Under the pieces are notes generated by a model. That model searched no databases. It had not been told where the DNA came from and was given only the letters and a program-made list of their open reading frames with translations. From Oreohelix idahoensis (taxonomy: Eukaryota; Mollusca; Gastropoda; Stylommatophora; Oreohelicidae), in contig JAMPIV010013725.1 of the NCBI GenBank assembly GCA_024509875.1, positions 28,501 to 92,500 of the forward strand: DNA of 64,000 nucleotides, written 5' to 3'. Shown piece after piece: positions 30,917-40,702 of this stretch; the first letter of the stretch is position 1, and each line of letters opens with the position of its first letter. The translations under genes were made by a program, and so were the position numbers.

Positions 30917-31677
30917 GCCAAGGTTTCCACTGGGGAGATTAATTAATTGCTTTTTCATTGGGCTAAAACACAGAACATAGTGGAGAAATGGCACCCTAAC
31001 ATTGCTGTAGTGAATAGAAGCAACAATATGTACAATGACAATGTGATTACACTCTTTAAAAAATTTTTGAAAAGTAAGGAGGAACAGTCAACACTCGACA
31101 AGTTCTTTACCCCAGCAAAGAGGTAGAAAAGAGCCACAAAATCTGAAGGGCAGTTACCTGATGTTTTCATGGAAGGTGACTCCCCTTCCAAACAATAATC
31201 TCCCTCCTCCACATCACTTCCTCCACACCATCATCACTCCTCAGTACAGGTAAGGTTCATCCTAAATTTTTATTTGTACAATATTTCATTATTAATGTTG
31301 TTACAGGGTTCATGTATGATTTTTTGCTTGTACATGTTATTTTACAAATTTAATTAACCAATATTCTGACTTAAAAATGGTTTGTGAAGAGTAACTTTCG
31401 GGGTCTGGAACGAATTAATCCAATTTACATTATTTCCTATGCAAAAAATCTGATCCAATATTGAGAAAATTCAATATTCAGAACACTCTCAGGAACCAAT
31501 TAATTCCAAATATATAGGTTCTACTGTATTTAGATATGAGAGGAAGAGTTACGGGAGTTGGAAGAATGGCCGTTATGAGATGTTAGACATGTTTGTATCT
31601 CTGTGTGTAATAAATGTTAAGAACGACAAGAGTCTAGCATTAGTTCATTTAGAGGACTACGGTAGAATACCACATCA

Positions 31678-32952
31678 GGGATGAAGTAGATAGAAGGAGA
31701 TAAATATGTGCTGTCAGGGATGAAGTAGATAAGGAGATAAATATATGCTGTCAGGGATGAAGTAGATAAGGAGATAAATATATGCTGTCAGGGATGAAGT
31801 AGATGAGATAAATATAAGCTGTCAGGGATGAAGTAGATAGAAGGAGATAAATATATGCTGTCAGGGATGAAGTAGATAGGAGGTAAATATGTGCTGTCAG
31901 GGATGGAGTACATAGAAGGAGATAAAAATGTGCAGTCAGGGATGAAGGAGATAAATATGTGATATCAGGGATGGAGTAGATAGAAGGAGATAAATATGTG
32001 CTGTCAGGGATGGAGTAGATAGAAGGAGATATACATATGTATAGCAAGGATGAAGTAGATAGGAGATATACATATGTATAGCCAGGGATGAAGTAGATAG
32101 AAGGAGATATACATATGTATAGCCAGGGATGAAGTTGATAGAAGGAGATATACATATGTATAGCCAGGGATGAAGTAGATAGAAGGAGATATACATATGT
32201 TTGGCCAGGGATGAAGTAGATAGAAGGAGCTATACATATGTATGGCCAGGGATGATGTAGATAGAAGGAGAAATACATATGTATAGCCAGGGATGAAGTT
32301 GATAGAAGGAGATATACATATGTATAGCCAGGGATGAAGTAAATAGAAGGAGATATACATATGTATAGCCAGGGATGAAGTAAATAGAAGGAGATATACA
32401 TATGTATAGCCAGAGATGAAGTAAATAGAAGGAGATATACATATGTATAGCCAGGGATGAAGTAAATAGAAGGAGATATACATATGTATAGCCAGGGATG
32501 AAGTAAATAGAAGGAGATATACATATGTATAGCCAGGGATGATGTAAATAGAAGGAGATATACATATGTATAGCCAGGGATGATGTAAATAGAAGGAGAT
32601 ATACATATGTATAGCCAGGGATGATGTAAATAGAAGGAGATATACAATTGTATAGCCAGGGATGAAGTTGATAGAAGGAGATATTCATATGTATAGCCAG
32701 GGATGATGTAAATAATCATCATTTTCCTTTTCCCTCCAAAGGGAGCATGGAGCCCACCACTGTAGCAGGTACAAGGATAACGTAAATAGAATCAAATTAG
32801 TGTGTATAGCAAGGGATGAATTAGATAGAAGGAAATTAGTGTGTATAGCAAGAGATGAATTAGATAGAAGGAAATTAGTGTGTATAGCAAGGGATGAATT
32901 AGAAGGAAATTAGTGTGTATAGTGAGGGAGGAATTAGATAGAAGGAAATTAG
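31678..32952 (+). repeat. Minisatellite with 39-41 bp units, left half
   Basis: Units share GGGATGAAGTAGATAGAAGG. From 31678 to about 32035 they carry AGATAAATATGTGCTGTC (about 39 bp, some shortened). From 32035 to 32715 they carry AGATATACATATGTATAGCC (about 41 bp). From about 32800 to 32952 they carry AAATTAGTGTGTATAGC (39 bp). A short unrelated segment with TTTTCCTTTTCCCTCC interrupts at about 32716-32790. The array is open in several antisense frames only because the periods keep stop codons out; those frames are not genes. Confidence 0.95.
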
Positions 32953-33591
32953 CATACCTTTTTAAACTGAGGTCTCTCCCAGCAACCAATCAAATCCTTT
33001 CATTCCCAACAATTCGGCAAAAAACTTTGAATTCGGCCTCAAACGCTTTTGGTTTTCAGCGTGACATGGCGTATTTTTAAAGTTACCTGTTATCAACGAC
33101 CACGTTTGCTTGCCACCACACTTCGACGCCATTTCGTTTAAAAAAGCTAAGTACTTATAACTTGGTTAAATATTGCTGTTGTTTTGCTTTGTTGCAATTT
33201 AATCGCTGTCTTAATCTTTCCAGTTATATCTTGCCCTTCAATATATTTCCGTTAAATTGTCATAATATTCTGTGTAGGCCCTACATAACTAGAAAAAAAA
33301 AAAAAGTTTGTTTGCGTTGAGTAGGCCTACTTTATTTCAGCACTCAAGATTAGCTGCTTTATTTTTTAATAAAGTGGCAATCTGTTATCACTTTAAGCTA
33401 CCAACTCGTAAATAATAATTTTGTAAATTTTTGGTGGTACGTTTTTTCTTCCTAGATTTGATATTCTGTTCATAATTTTGTTTATAATTTTTTTTTTTTT
33501 TTTTGCTGTTAACCGTTTGCTTTGTTCGTAGTATTTTTTAATCATTCTCTTCGTCTACAAAGATTATTAGTTGAAATATTTCATCCACTGA

Positions 33592-34014
33592 ATGATGGCT
33601 GAGCCTAATTCAAAGAAACAAAAGCTTGCACTACTTGCAGGTCATGGTAAGTTTCAGGTCGAATGGGTTAAACTCTTCCCTGGCATTGTAGATGCATCCA
33701 AGTTAGGATCAACCCATGCTTTTTGTAGATTATGCAGCAAAGATATTAAAGTAGTAGCTTCAGGATTATATGATCTGAAAGTACATTTTAAATCGAAATT
33801 GCATGAACAAATGTTTGCAATGAAGAAGGGAGCACCTATTAAGACCTTTTTTGCTCAGCCAAAGCAGGAAGAGGGTGGCATTATAAGGGCTGAAGTTTTA
33901 TTTGCCAATTTCATTGCCCAGCATAACTTAACTGCATCTGTTGCTGATCACTTTTGTGACTTGGCGCCTGTAATGTTTCCTGACAGTGATATTGCCAGAA
34001 AAGTTCCAGTCTAA
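33592..34014 (+). pseudogene. hAT transposase (element 1), N-terminal BED-type zinc finger part
   Basis: A 140-codon frame starting at ATG 33592 (second ATG 33595). Residues about 45-75 have CRLCSKDIKVVASG followed by HFKSKLHEQ, a C2H2 BED-like finger that would bind the element ends. A short linker and a helical stretch NFIAQHNLTASVADHF follow. The frame is lost near 34000 at a run of four A, and the catalytic domain continues in another frame from about 33986. Confidence 0.85.
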
Positions 34015-35068
34015 GAGGACAAAGACAACACTTATCATTAAAAACTGCCTGGCTCCATCTGCAACAGAACCAGTGATAAAGCTGTGCAGGGAAACACCCT
34101 TCTCATTAATGGTTGATGAATCAAATGACAAGAAAACAGAGAAGCGGTTAGCTATTATGGTGAGAGTTTTTGAAGAAGGATTGGGACCAAGAACGAGATT
34201 GTTGGACATGCCGGTATGCAGTGGTGGAACCAGTGAGGCGATATTCAGTGATGTTGATAATCTGTTCACAAAATTTCATATTCCATGGAAAAATTGCATC
34301 GGCTTTGCTAGTGACAACTGCAATGTCATGGTGGGGAAATCAAACTCAGTACTTACTAGGATCAAGCAGAGGAACCCTTATGTTTTTAGTATTGGGTGCA
34401 TTTGCCACCTTGCAAATTTATGTGCACAAGATGGAATCAAACAGTTGACTGTGCCAGTAGAAGACCTTTTGTTAGACATGTACTATCATTTTGAGCACAG
34501 CTCAAAACGACGAAAGGCTTATAAGGAGTTCCAACTATTCACAGAAGCAGATGACCTGAATATTCTTAAACATTGTCAGACTCGCTGGCTGTCATTGCAG
34601 AAGGTAGTGGATAGAATTATTAACCAGTATACAGCTCTCTCATCTTATTTTGAAAGCCACAATGATGTTGAAAAGCCTGGCAGAGTCCAAAACATCCATA
34701 AACTTTTAAAAGCACCACTAACCCAGCTGACCCTTCGTTTTCTGAGTTTCATTCTGCCACTGTTAAATGAGTTTAATAAACTCTTTTAAACAGATGAGTC
34801 GCAGATTGGTGGCATGATGGAGGAGATGGACAGATTGCTTAGAAAATTTTTAGTTAAATTTGTGGAGATGAAGTATGTTAAACAGGTTGTTGACTTGAGG
34901 CATATCAAATTTAGTGATCGTGGGGTGCAGCATGATGACAGCATACTGGCAATTGGCCTCTCGAACAGAGCATTTATCGAAGAAATGGAGCCTGATAGTG
35001 GAGTAAAGAGTTCATTTTTTGAGGATGTCAGAAATTTTTACACATCAGTGGTTAAAAAAAATTACTGA
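33986..35068 (+). pseudogene. hAT transposase (element 1), RNase H-like catalytic part
   Basis: One frame runs 33986-34789, stops at TAA, and continues in the same frame from 34790 to 35068. The stop replaces a likely Gln codon. Landmarks are FSLMVDESNDKKTEKRLA with a catalytic Asp, GFASDNCNVMVGKSN with the second Asp, GCICHLANLCA (the CxxH motif of hAT enzymes), and HCQTRWLSLQKV. These are hallmarks of the hAT family that includes host ZBED-like genes. The final frame break is at a run of eight A near 35055. Confidence 0.87.
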
Positions 35069-35615
35069 TAAATTTCCCTTTGACAACCAGGTTCTAAAGG
35101 ACTTAAAAGTGCTAGATCCAAGCACTAAAGATAATCTCAGGTATCCAAACATCTGCACATTGGCAGATGCTTTTGCCCAAGATCTTGATCAGGAAGCACT
35201 GAAAGATGAGTTCGATGACTACTGTATGTTGTCTGATGTGTGTGTGCCTCTACTAACAGATAGTGGTCAGAAAAAGAGCTTCTGTAGCTACTGGCTGGAA
35301 GTTGTTGACCAGAAAACTAGTACTGGTGCCATCCGCTTCCCTAATTTGAAAGTCATCATTCAGCGACTGCTGATACTCCCTCACAGCAATGCTGACTGCG
35401 AAAGATCATTTTCAATGATGAAAAAAATCCACACAGACTGCAGGAGGTCCATGAATGCGGCGGACACACTCACTTCTATTTTACAGTGTAAGATTAACAT
35501 TGATACATGCTGTGCAGACTTTAAGCCCACAAATGCAATTCTGCAAAGTGCTAAAAGTGCATGTGTTGATTATAATACAAAACACTGTACATCGAAAGAA
35601 CAGTGTACATCATGA
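35019..35615 (+). pseudogene. hAT transposase (element 1), C-terminal dimerisation domain
   Basis: After the A-run frame change the protein continues with ITDKFPFDNQVLKDLKVLDP. It ends with the hAT C-terminal dimerisation region (LLILPHSNADCERSFSMMKK, then MNAADTLTSILQCKIN). That region holds transposase subunits together and supplies the conserved catalytic Glu neighbourhood. The frame stops at TGA 35613-35615. Confidence 0.87.
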
Positions 35616-35833
35616 TCACTTAGTTTTTTATATGTAAAGAACAGTTTGAGGCTATTAGCATGTTTTATATCACAATAATTCAAATGCTAATAGATTTGTA
35701 TATGTCATTTCTCATTTTAAAACTGTATTGCGTATAATTTATTAATATATTTTTTGCGTAAGGATTTTTGGGTGTTTGTAAGGATTTTTTTGGTCCGGCG
35801 TACAGATTTTTGTCTCAGGAGGTTGACAGGTAT

Positions 35834-36780
35834 GAATTAGTGTGTATAGTGAGGGATGAATTAGATAGAAGGAAATTAGTGTGTATATCGAGGGATGAAT
35901 TAGATAGAAGGAAATTAGTGTGCATAGCGAGGGATGAATTAGATAGAAGGAAATTAGTGTGTATAGTGAGGGATGAATTAGATAGAAGGAAATTAGTGTG
36001 TATAGCGAGGGATGAATTAGATAGAAGGAAATTAGTGTGTATAGCAAGGGATGAATTAGATAGAAGGAAATTAGTGTGTATAGCAAGGGATGAATTAGAT
36101 AGAAGGAAATTAGTGTGTATAGCAAGGGATGAATTAGATAGAAGGAGATTAGTGTGTATAGTGAGGGATGAATTAGATAGAAGGAAATTAGTGTGTATAG
36201 CAAGGGATGAATTAGATAGAAGGAAATTAGTGTGTATAGTGAGGGATGAATTAGATAGAAGGAAATTAGTGTGTATAGTGAGGGATGAATTAGATAGAAG
36301 GAAATTAGTGTGTATAGCGAGGGATGAATTAGATAGAAGGAAATTAGTGTGTATAGCAAGGAATGAATTAGATAGAAGGAAATTAGTGTGTATAGCGAGG
36401 GATGAATTAGATAGAAGGAAATTAGTGTGTATAGCGAGGGATGAATTAGATAGAAGGAAATTAGTGTGTATAGTGAGGGATGAATTAGATAGAAGGAAAT
36501 TAGTGTGTATAGTGAGGGATGAATTAGATAGAAGGAAATTAGTGTGTATAGTGAGGGATGAATTAGATAGAAGGAAATTAGTGTGTATAGTGAGGGATGA
36601 ATTAGATAGAAGGAAATTAGTGTGTATAGTGAGGGATGAATTAGATAGAAGGAAACTAGTGTGTAAAGCCAAGAATGAAGTATGTAGAAGGAAATAAATG
36701 TGTTTAGTCAGGGATGAAGCAAATAGAAGGAAATACGAGATTGGATAGAAGGAAATAAATGTATATACCAGGGATAAAAT
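35834..36780 (+). repeat. Minisatellite with 39-bp units, right half
   Basis: About 22 tandem units of 39 bp (GGATGAATTAGATAGAAGG then AAATTAGTGTGTATAGxGA). They differ mostly at TAGTGA / TAGCGA / TAGCAA. The last units (36661-36780) are diverged. Because 39 is a multiple of three, both strands give long repetitive open frames of 13-residue period (for example 35768-36697 plus and 35815-36672 minus), which are artefacts of the repeat. Confidence 0.96.
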
Positions 36781-37052
36781 AGATAGATGGGAGTAACAAA
36801 CTGAATGCTGTCCATATCAACTAATCTTGTTGAAAAAGGTGAGAGACCAGGTAACATAGAAAAGTAAGTTCAGAAATGGGGCTTTTGGAAGTTCCATTTG
36901 TCCTGTTAGCAGTCAATTTAAAAAACATTTAAGCACATCTCGATATTTTCTGTTATTAATAAACCCTTGTTTTAGTCTCAATAAAGAATTGTTGATACAT
37001 TCTACATTATTTAGTGATAATCAAATAAAGTTTGGTTTATTGTTGTCAACAG
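36781..37052 (+). other. Short unassigned stretch, possible intron end
   Basis: No gene or repeat is seen. It ends with a pyrimidine-rich stretch and TGTTGTCAACAG, a plausible splice acceptor for the exon at 37053. Confidence 0.4.
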
Positions 37053-37196
37053 TTAATGACATGTCGAGGGAGCATGGTGGTCCACTCAGTAGCGCCCAAA
37101 ATGAGGCTGAGGCTGTGTCTCAAGCAAGACGTGAAGCAAAACACAGATACAAACAGTTTATGAGGTTGTCTGCTTCGGGACAGCCATCACCTGCAG
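37053..37196 (+). CDS. Candidate internal exon of a host gene (exon A)
   Basis: A 144-bp segment is bounded by an acceptor (TTGTTGTCAACAG) and a donor (CCTGCAG then GTATGT). It is open in one frame. It begins with two bases that complete a codon and ends with one base of the next (phase 1 at both ends). The translation includes MSREHGGPLSSAQNEAEAV and ARREAKHRYKQFMRLSASG, which has balanced composition unlike the repeats around it. No family is recognised. The next candidate exon at 38622 starts in the matching phase. Strong splice sites and phase agreement make a real gene likely. Confidence 0.55.
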
Positions 37197-37309
37197 GTAT
37201 GTGAACATGAATCAGTGGAATCAAAGGAAGGTTCCATCTTTCTTTCTTTATAAGTGGTAGTTAAGATATGATTAACTTCTTTATTTGTGGTAGTGAAGAT
37301 TTGATTATG

Positions 37310-38296
37310 ATGAGTCGTAATAATAATAATAATAATGATAAATTCTTTAAGCGCCAAACACGGCGCATAAGGCAGAAACCAGTGCTCTCCAGGTTGTTCG
37401 TTGTGACGCCACTCCTCTTAGCTCTTGCACATTATTTAGGCCCAACGTTCTTCCTTCTCTTATTATTGTTCTTCTGAGTGTTTCTTTTGGTCTTCCTTTT
37501 TTCCGCTTACCCTCAGGAACCCAAGTGAGCGCCTGTAGTGGTATTCTGTTGTTTTGCATTCGTAGGACATGACCGATATATGACCATCGTCTTTTCCTTA
37601 TATAGTCGGAGACATATTTCTGCTAGAGTCTTCTCTTATTTGTCGATTAGTCTTGAATTCTTTCCAACTGATGTTCATGAGTTTTCTAAGACATTTGTTC
37701 TCGAATGTATTCAGCTTGTTCTCCAATGATTTTGTTATTTTCCAACTCTCACAGCCGTATGTTAACACTGAGATAACATTTGAATTAAACAGACGAAGCT
37801 TGGTATGTATATTCAATGATCGTAATTTCCAAATGTTAGATAATCTATTGATGGCGCTAGCTGCCAAAGCAATTCTAGTATGGATTTCTCTTGTTGTGTC
37901 ACCATCCTGAGTCATTTTACTGCCTAAATAATTGAAACTTTCAACTTTCTGTAGTTTTTCCCCGTTCAAGATGATATCAAAGGTCTCGTTAGAAAAGTTC
38001 ATAGCTTTAGTTTTAGAGGCATTTATTTGGAGACCAATTTTAACCGAGAGATGACACAAATTATTTATTGCTTCTTGGGATTGTCTTGGTGTTGAACTTA
38101 AGAATGCTACATCATCTGCGAAATCCAGGTCCCCCAGGAATTTTCCATTTGTCCATTTTATACCCAATTGTTCATTGTGGGTATAGTTTCTCATAACCCA
38201 ATCAATAGCTATTCCAAAAAGTAGTGGTGACATAATACAGCCTTGTTTCACCCCTGTTTCTACTGTAAACCATTCATGTAGATCATGAGTCGTAAT
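37310..38296 (-). mobile_element. LINE family A, copy 1, 5'-truncated, with 12-bp target-site duplication
   Basis: The inserted LINE is about 37322-38284 on the minus strand, and its 3' end carries an ATT-repeat tail (AAT repeats on the plus strand). ATGAGTCGTAAT flanks it at 37310-37321 and 38285-38296, a perfect 12-bp target duplication. It is truncated at its 5' end, as LINE insertions often are. It lies between two candidate host exons, so it is intronic if those are real. It matches copy 2 at 45126-46014 closely. Confidence 0.9.
37347..38251 (-). pseudogene. Reverse transcriptase C-terminal half of LINE family A, copy 1
   Basis: On the minus strand a 217-codon frame (38251-37598) contains KQGCIMSPLLFGIAIDWV, then LDFADDVAFLSS, the catalytic FADD box of non-LTR reverse transcriptases. 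The thumb-like segment VESFNYLGSKMTQDG follows, then NVISVLTYGCESWKI. After frame changes near 37560-37600 a C-terminal piece (37559-37347) has [17 protein letters not shown] and ASQRTTWRALVSALC, a common end of this LINE group. The clade (RTE/L2-like) is not certain. Confidence 0.85.
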
Positions 38297-38621
38297 GCTG
38301 TAGTGATAAAAGATTTAAAAAAATACTTTTGTGGAGGGGAAAGACTGATAAGGCAGTATTGGAGGAGTTTGTGACGTGGTGGGGATTTGGATGGAGGATG
38401 TGGTGATGGAGATCATTTTTTTCCTCTAATGCGTAATTATCAACATTTTTAACTTTATCCTTTCCTCTTTGGGGTTAAAGTTATTATCCAAGAATTATTA
38501 TATTAACTCGGATATATCTAGCATTTTTAAAGTACAGTTTTGGCCTTCTTTTAAAAAATTTTTTTTTTTTAGTCATTGTACACCAGTCACGTGTTTCTGA
38601 TTTCCTTTATTTTATGTCTAG

Positions 38622-38797
38622 TCTCTGAGAACTCTGAAGAGGCTGAGGTCAAGGCCACAAGTCTGTTTTGAAACCAGTTACTTCGGCCAGTACAGAACTC
38701 GTCCACTCCAGTATCTGGCAATATAAAACTAATGGTTCAGCCATCCAACAAAGGTGGTGAAGTGCCGCAAGTCATTATTGTACAGTCAGGAGCTCGG
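38622..38797 (+). CDS. Candidate host exon B, with one in-frame TGA
   Basis: A pyrimidine-rich acceptor (TTTATTTTATGTCTAG) precedes 38622. A donor CTCGG|GTGTGT follows 38797. Reading in the phase left by exon A (two bases finish the split codon) gives SENSEEAEVKATS and NIKLMVQPSNKGGEV then PQVIIVQSGAR, an open sequence broken only by TGA at 38669-38671 in a TTTTGAAA context. The acidic then hydrophobic/polar composition resembles nuclear or transcription-related proteins, but no family is recognised. The TGA lowers confidence; it may be an error or the exon may be misjudged. Confidence 0.45.
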
Positions 38798-38939
38798 GTG
38801 TGTTTTCTGTAGTGCTTCATGTTTTACTTCTTATTAGCATGCATTATCCCTGTGGGACAGTTCACATAGTATACCCCAGCTGTAACCAAAATGGCCCACC
38901 TCAGTAAGGTTGAACAGGTTATCAAAGCTCTGTCAATAA

Positions 38940-39250
38940 ATCAATCAATACCCTTTAGCTCCCTGAGGAGCATAGGCCTTCAACAAACACATGCCAAGTC
39001 TTCCTGTCCTGTGCCATCCGCTCAAGTTCTTTCCATGTTTTCCTCATCATTTTCACCTCTATATCCAGTTCACTTCTCCATGTGTTTTTTGGTCTACCTC
39101 GGCATCTCTTTTCCTGTGGATTCCAGAACAAGGAATGCCTTGTAATGCTATCAACAGCTTTCCTCAATGTGTGTCCTATCCATCGCCAGCATCTTCTTCT
39201 CAGCTCTTGTTCAACTGGCACTTGTCTGGTTCTTGTCATCAATCATTTTG
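38940..39250 (-). pseudogene. LINE family E fragment, C-terminal RT tail, copy 1
   Basis: On the minus strand the frame 39242-38955 reads RCWRWIGHTLRKAVDSITRH, then EKRCRGRPKNTWRSEL, MMRKTWKELERMAQDRKTW and HVFVEGLCSSGS. The GHxLRK...GRPKxTWR pattern is the usual C-terminus of this type of LINE. A related plus-strand fragment lies at 49130-49260. The 5' part is missing. Confidence 0.8.
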
Positions 39251-39289
39251 GAGCATGGTGTCACTGCTACAGTTCCTTCCCCTTGCAGG

Positions 39290-39415
39290 AAACCTGTCAA
39301 AGCAACTTCTTGCACTCTTGCAGTGATAGTTTCTCTGGCAATTTATTTTCTATGATGAGGTTACCAGCTGGTGCTGCACAGCCTCACATTTGTTGCCTCT
39401 TACAGTCTGCCTGAA
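39290..39415 (-). repeat. Dispersed repeat R1, copy 1
   Basis: On the minus strand: GGTAACCTCATCATAGAAAA, then TAAATTGCCAGAGAAACTA, then GCAAGAGTGCAAGAAGTTG. The same ordered words occur at 42060-42170 (minus), 48230-48330 (plus), 51080-51190 (plus) and 57960-58070 (minus). Copies are diverged. I do not recognise the family; it may be a SINE or a MITE. Confidence 0.55.
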
Positions 39416-39869
39416 GGAGCAATAGTTCTATTGTCTTTCTCCTCAAACTCAAGGAAACCACATGGGGTGTCTTCACTACTTCTGTCTTCACTACTTCTGT
39501 CTCTATTCAAATTTAATTTAAGCCTATTCATAGAGTGATTTTTGCATCGGATATTTTTAAAAATTCCATTTATCTTCTTTTTAAACTCCTTAAATTCAGA
39601 GCTACAGTAAAGTGCAGTTTTCATAAGTAGTTGCAGGATTTCAATTAAAATACTCAGTCTTTTCCTACAACAAATATAATTATGTATAACAAAGCATTGG
39701 CTGGTGCAATGTTATTGTCATCGAAATGGTGGCAATATTGGATTTTAATACTATATTTCATTTCCCTAAAGCTTTTTATTGTGCGAGTTATGTGCATCTA
39801 ATTTGAATTGGAACATCATCATTGTATTGTAAAACTTATGTGAGAATAGATTTTTGACAGACTATAGTA

Positions 39870-40702
39870 TAAACCCACATTAAAGATAAGCGTAAATGGG
39901 AAAATCCTGGAACAAGTCAAGAGCTACGTATATCTTGGTCATATAATAGAAGATGGCAGATGTGAAACAGAAATCAAGAAGAGAATAGGAATGGCCAAAG
40001 CTACATTCTTACTTACTTACTTAGTCGTTCCCCTTCTACCGTGAGGTGTAGAGGTTTGGAAGAGAGAGCGCCAGACCATTCTATCAGCTGTCTTCTTCCT
40101 GGCCTGGTTCCATTCTAGTCCTCGGTCCTTCAAAGATTGTCTAATGTTGTCCTCCCAGCGGACTCTGGGTCGTCCTGGAGGTCTGGATCCCTGGCTACAT
40201 TCAACAACATGAAACATATACTGACATCCAAACAATTATGTCACAAATTAAAACTGAGAATCATAAAGTGTTATATATATTCTGCATTTCTGTATGGTGC
40301 AGAAACATGGACGATGAATAAGAATTTGGAAGAAAGAATTGAGGCTCTTGAAATGTGGATATATAGAAGAATGGGGCGTATCTCATGGAAAGAGATGAAA
40401 AATAAGGAGGTCCTAGAAAATCTAGGTATGAAAAGAGAACTAATGAGGGAGGTCAAAGTTCGGCAGCTAAAATACTTTGGCCACATAAAAAGGCATAACA
40501 CCTTGCAGAAGACCATAACAGAAGGGAGAGGTGAAGGCAAACGTGCAAGGGGAAGACAGTGCTATAAGAGGGAAGATAACATCAAGAGATGGACAGGAAA
40601 GAGTCTATCAGAGTGCACCACCAAGACAAGAGACAGAAGACGTTGGAGATCCATTACAGCCAACCTTCGTTGTGGAGATGGGAATTGATGATGATGATGA
40701 GT
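39870..40702 (+). pseudogene. LINE family C, C-terminal RT region, split by a LINE-B insertion
   Basis: On the plus strand the frame reads ILEQVKSYVYLGHIIEDGRC and RIGMAKATF up to 40008, is cut by an insertion, and continues with NNMKHILTSKQLCHKLKL, FLYGAETWTMNKNLEERIEA, WIYRRMGRISWKEM and VKVRQLKYFGHIKRHN to a stop near 40686. A GAT-repeat tail (40687-40700) marks the 3' end. This is the C-terminal third of a non-LTR RT protein. The ORF 40137-40688 begins inside the insertion by chance. Confidence 0.85.
40000..40202 (-). mobile_element. LINE family B, copy 1, short insertion inside LINE-C with 9-bp target duplication
   Basis: A 185-bp minus-strand fragment (40009-40193) with a TAAG-type tail (TTACTTACTTACTTAG on the plus strand) splits LINE-C. 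GCTACATTC occurs on both sides (40000-40008 and 40194-40202). The translation has GSRPPGRPRVRWEDNIRQSL and GLEWNQARKKTADRMVWRS, the extreme C-terminus of a LINE protein. It matches copy 2 at 58316-58629, which is longer. Confidence 0.9.

Larger units (their letters stand above)
26882..31526 (+). mobile_element. Tigger-type (pogo/Tc1-mariner) DNA transposon
   Basis: The left end reads CAGTAGAACCTCTGTATTCG. The right end is the inverse, CAGTAGAACCTATATATTTG on the minus strand. TA flanks both sides (26880-26881 and 31527-31528), the target duplication of Tc1/mariner elements. Inside is a Tigger transposase gene broken by frame shifts, a 41-bp repeat expansion and a nested transposon at 28396-30576. 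Without the nested element it would be about 2.46 kb, normal for Tigger. Confidence 0.9.
26850..31677 (+). repeat. 3' LTR of element 4, split by a Tigger transposon
   Basis: The LTR starts TGTAGTGTCCTATCC at 26850. It is interrupted at 26882 by a Tigger element with a TA duplication, resumes at 31529, and ends ...GAATACCACATCA at 31677. The resumed part contains an AATAAA-like word (TAATAAATG) and the CA end. Without the insert it would be about 180 bp. The other LTR is outside the window or deleted. Confidence 0.7.
32953..35833 (+). mobile_element. hAT DNA transposon inserted in the minisatellite
   Basis: The array is interrupted at GAAATTAG and resumes with GAATTAG at 35834, consistent with an 8-bp hAT target duplication that has one base changed or lost. 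The left end reads CATACCTTTTTAAAC. The inverse of the right end reads ATACCTGTCAACC, a short imperfect inverted repeat. Inside is a transposase gene with a BED finger, RNase H fold and hAT dimerisation region. About 640 bp of 5' AT-rich non-coding sequence precede the gene. Confidence 0.8.

Noticed and set aside
31751..32722. Long minus-strand ORFs rich in Tyr, Ile, Ser and Pro
   Set aside because: They follow a 41-bp repeat. Three frames are open at once, so this is a repeat artefact, not a membrane protein.
35768..36697. Long ORF with a 13-residue repeat on the plus strand (and its minus-strand partner)
   Set aside because: It is the direct result of a 39-bp minisatellite, which is open in several frames on both strands. 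There is no start context, no domain and no selection signal visible.
31678..36780. CRISPR-like array
   Set aside because: Units are contiguous without unique spacers and the context is eukaryotic; it is a minisatellite.
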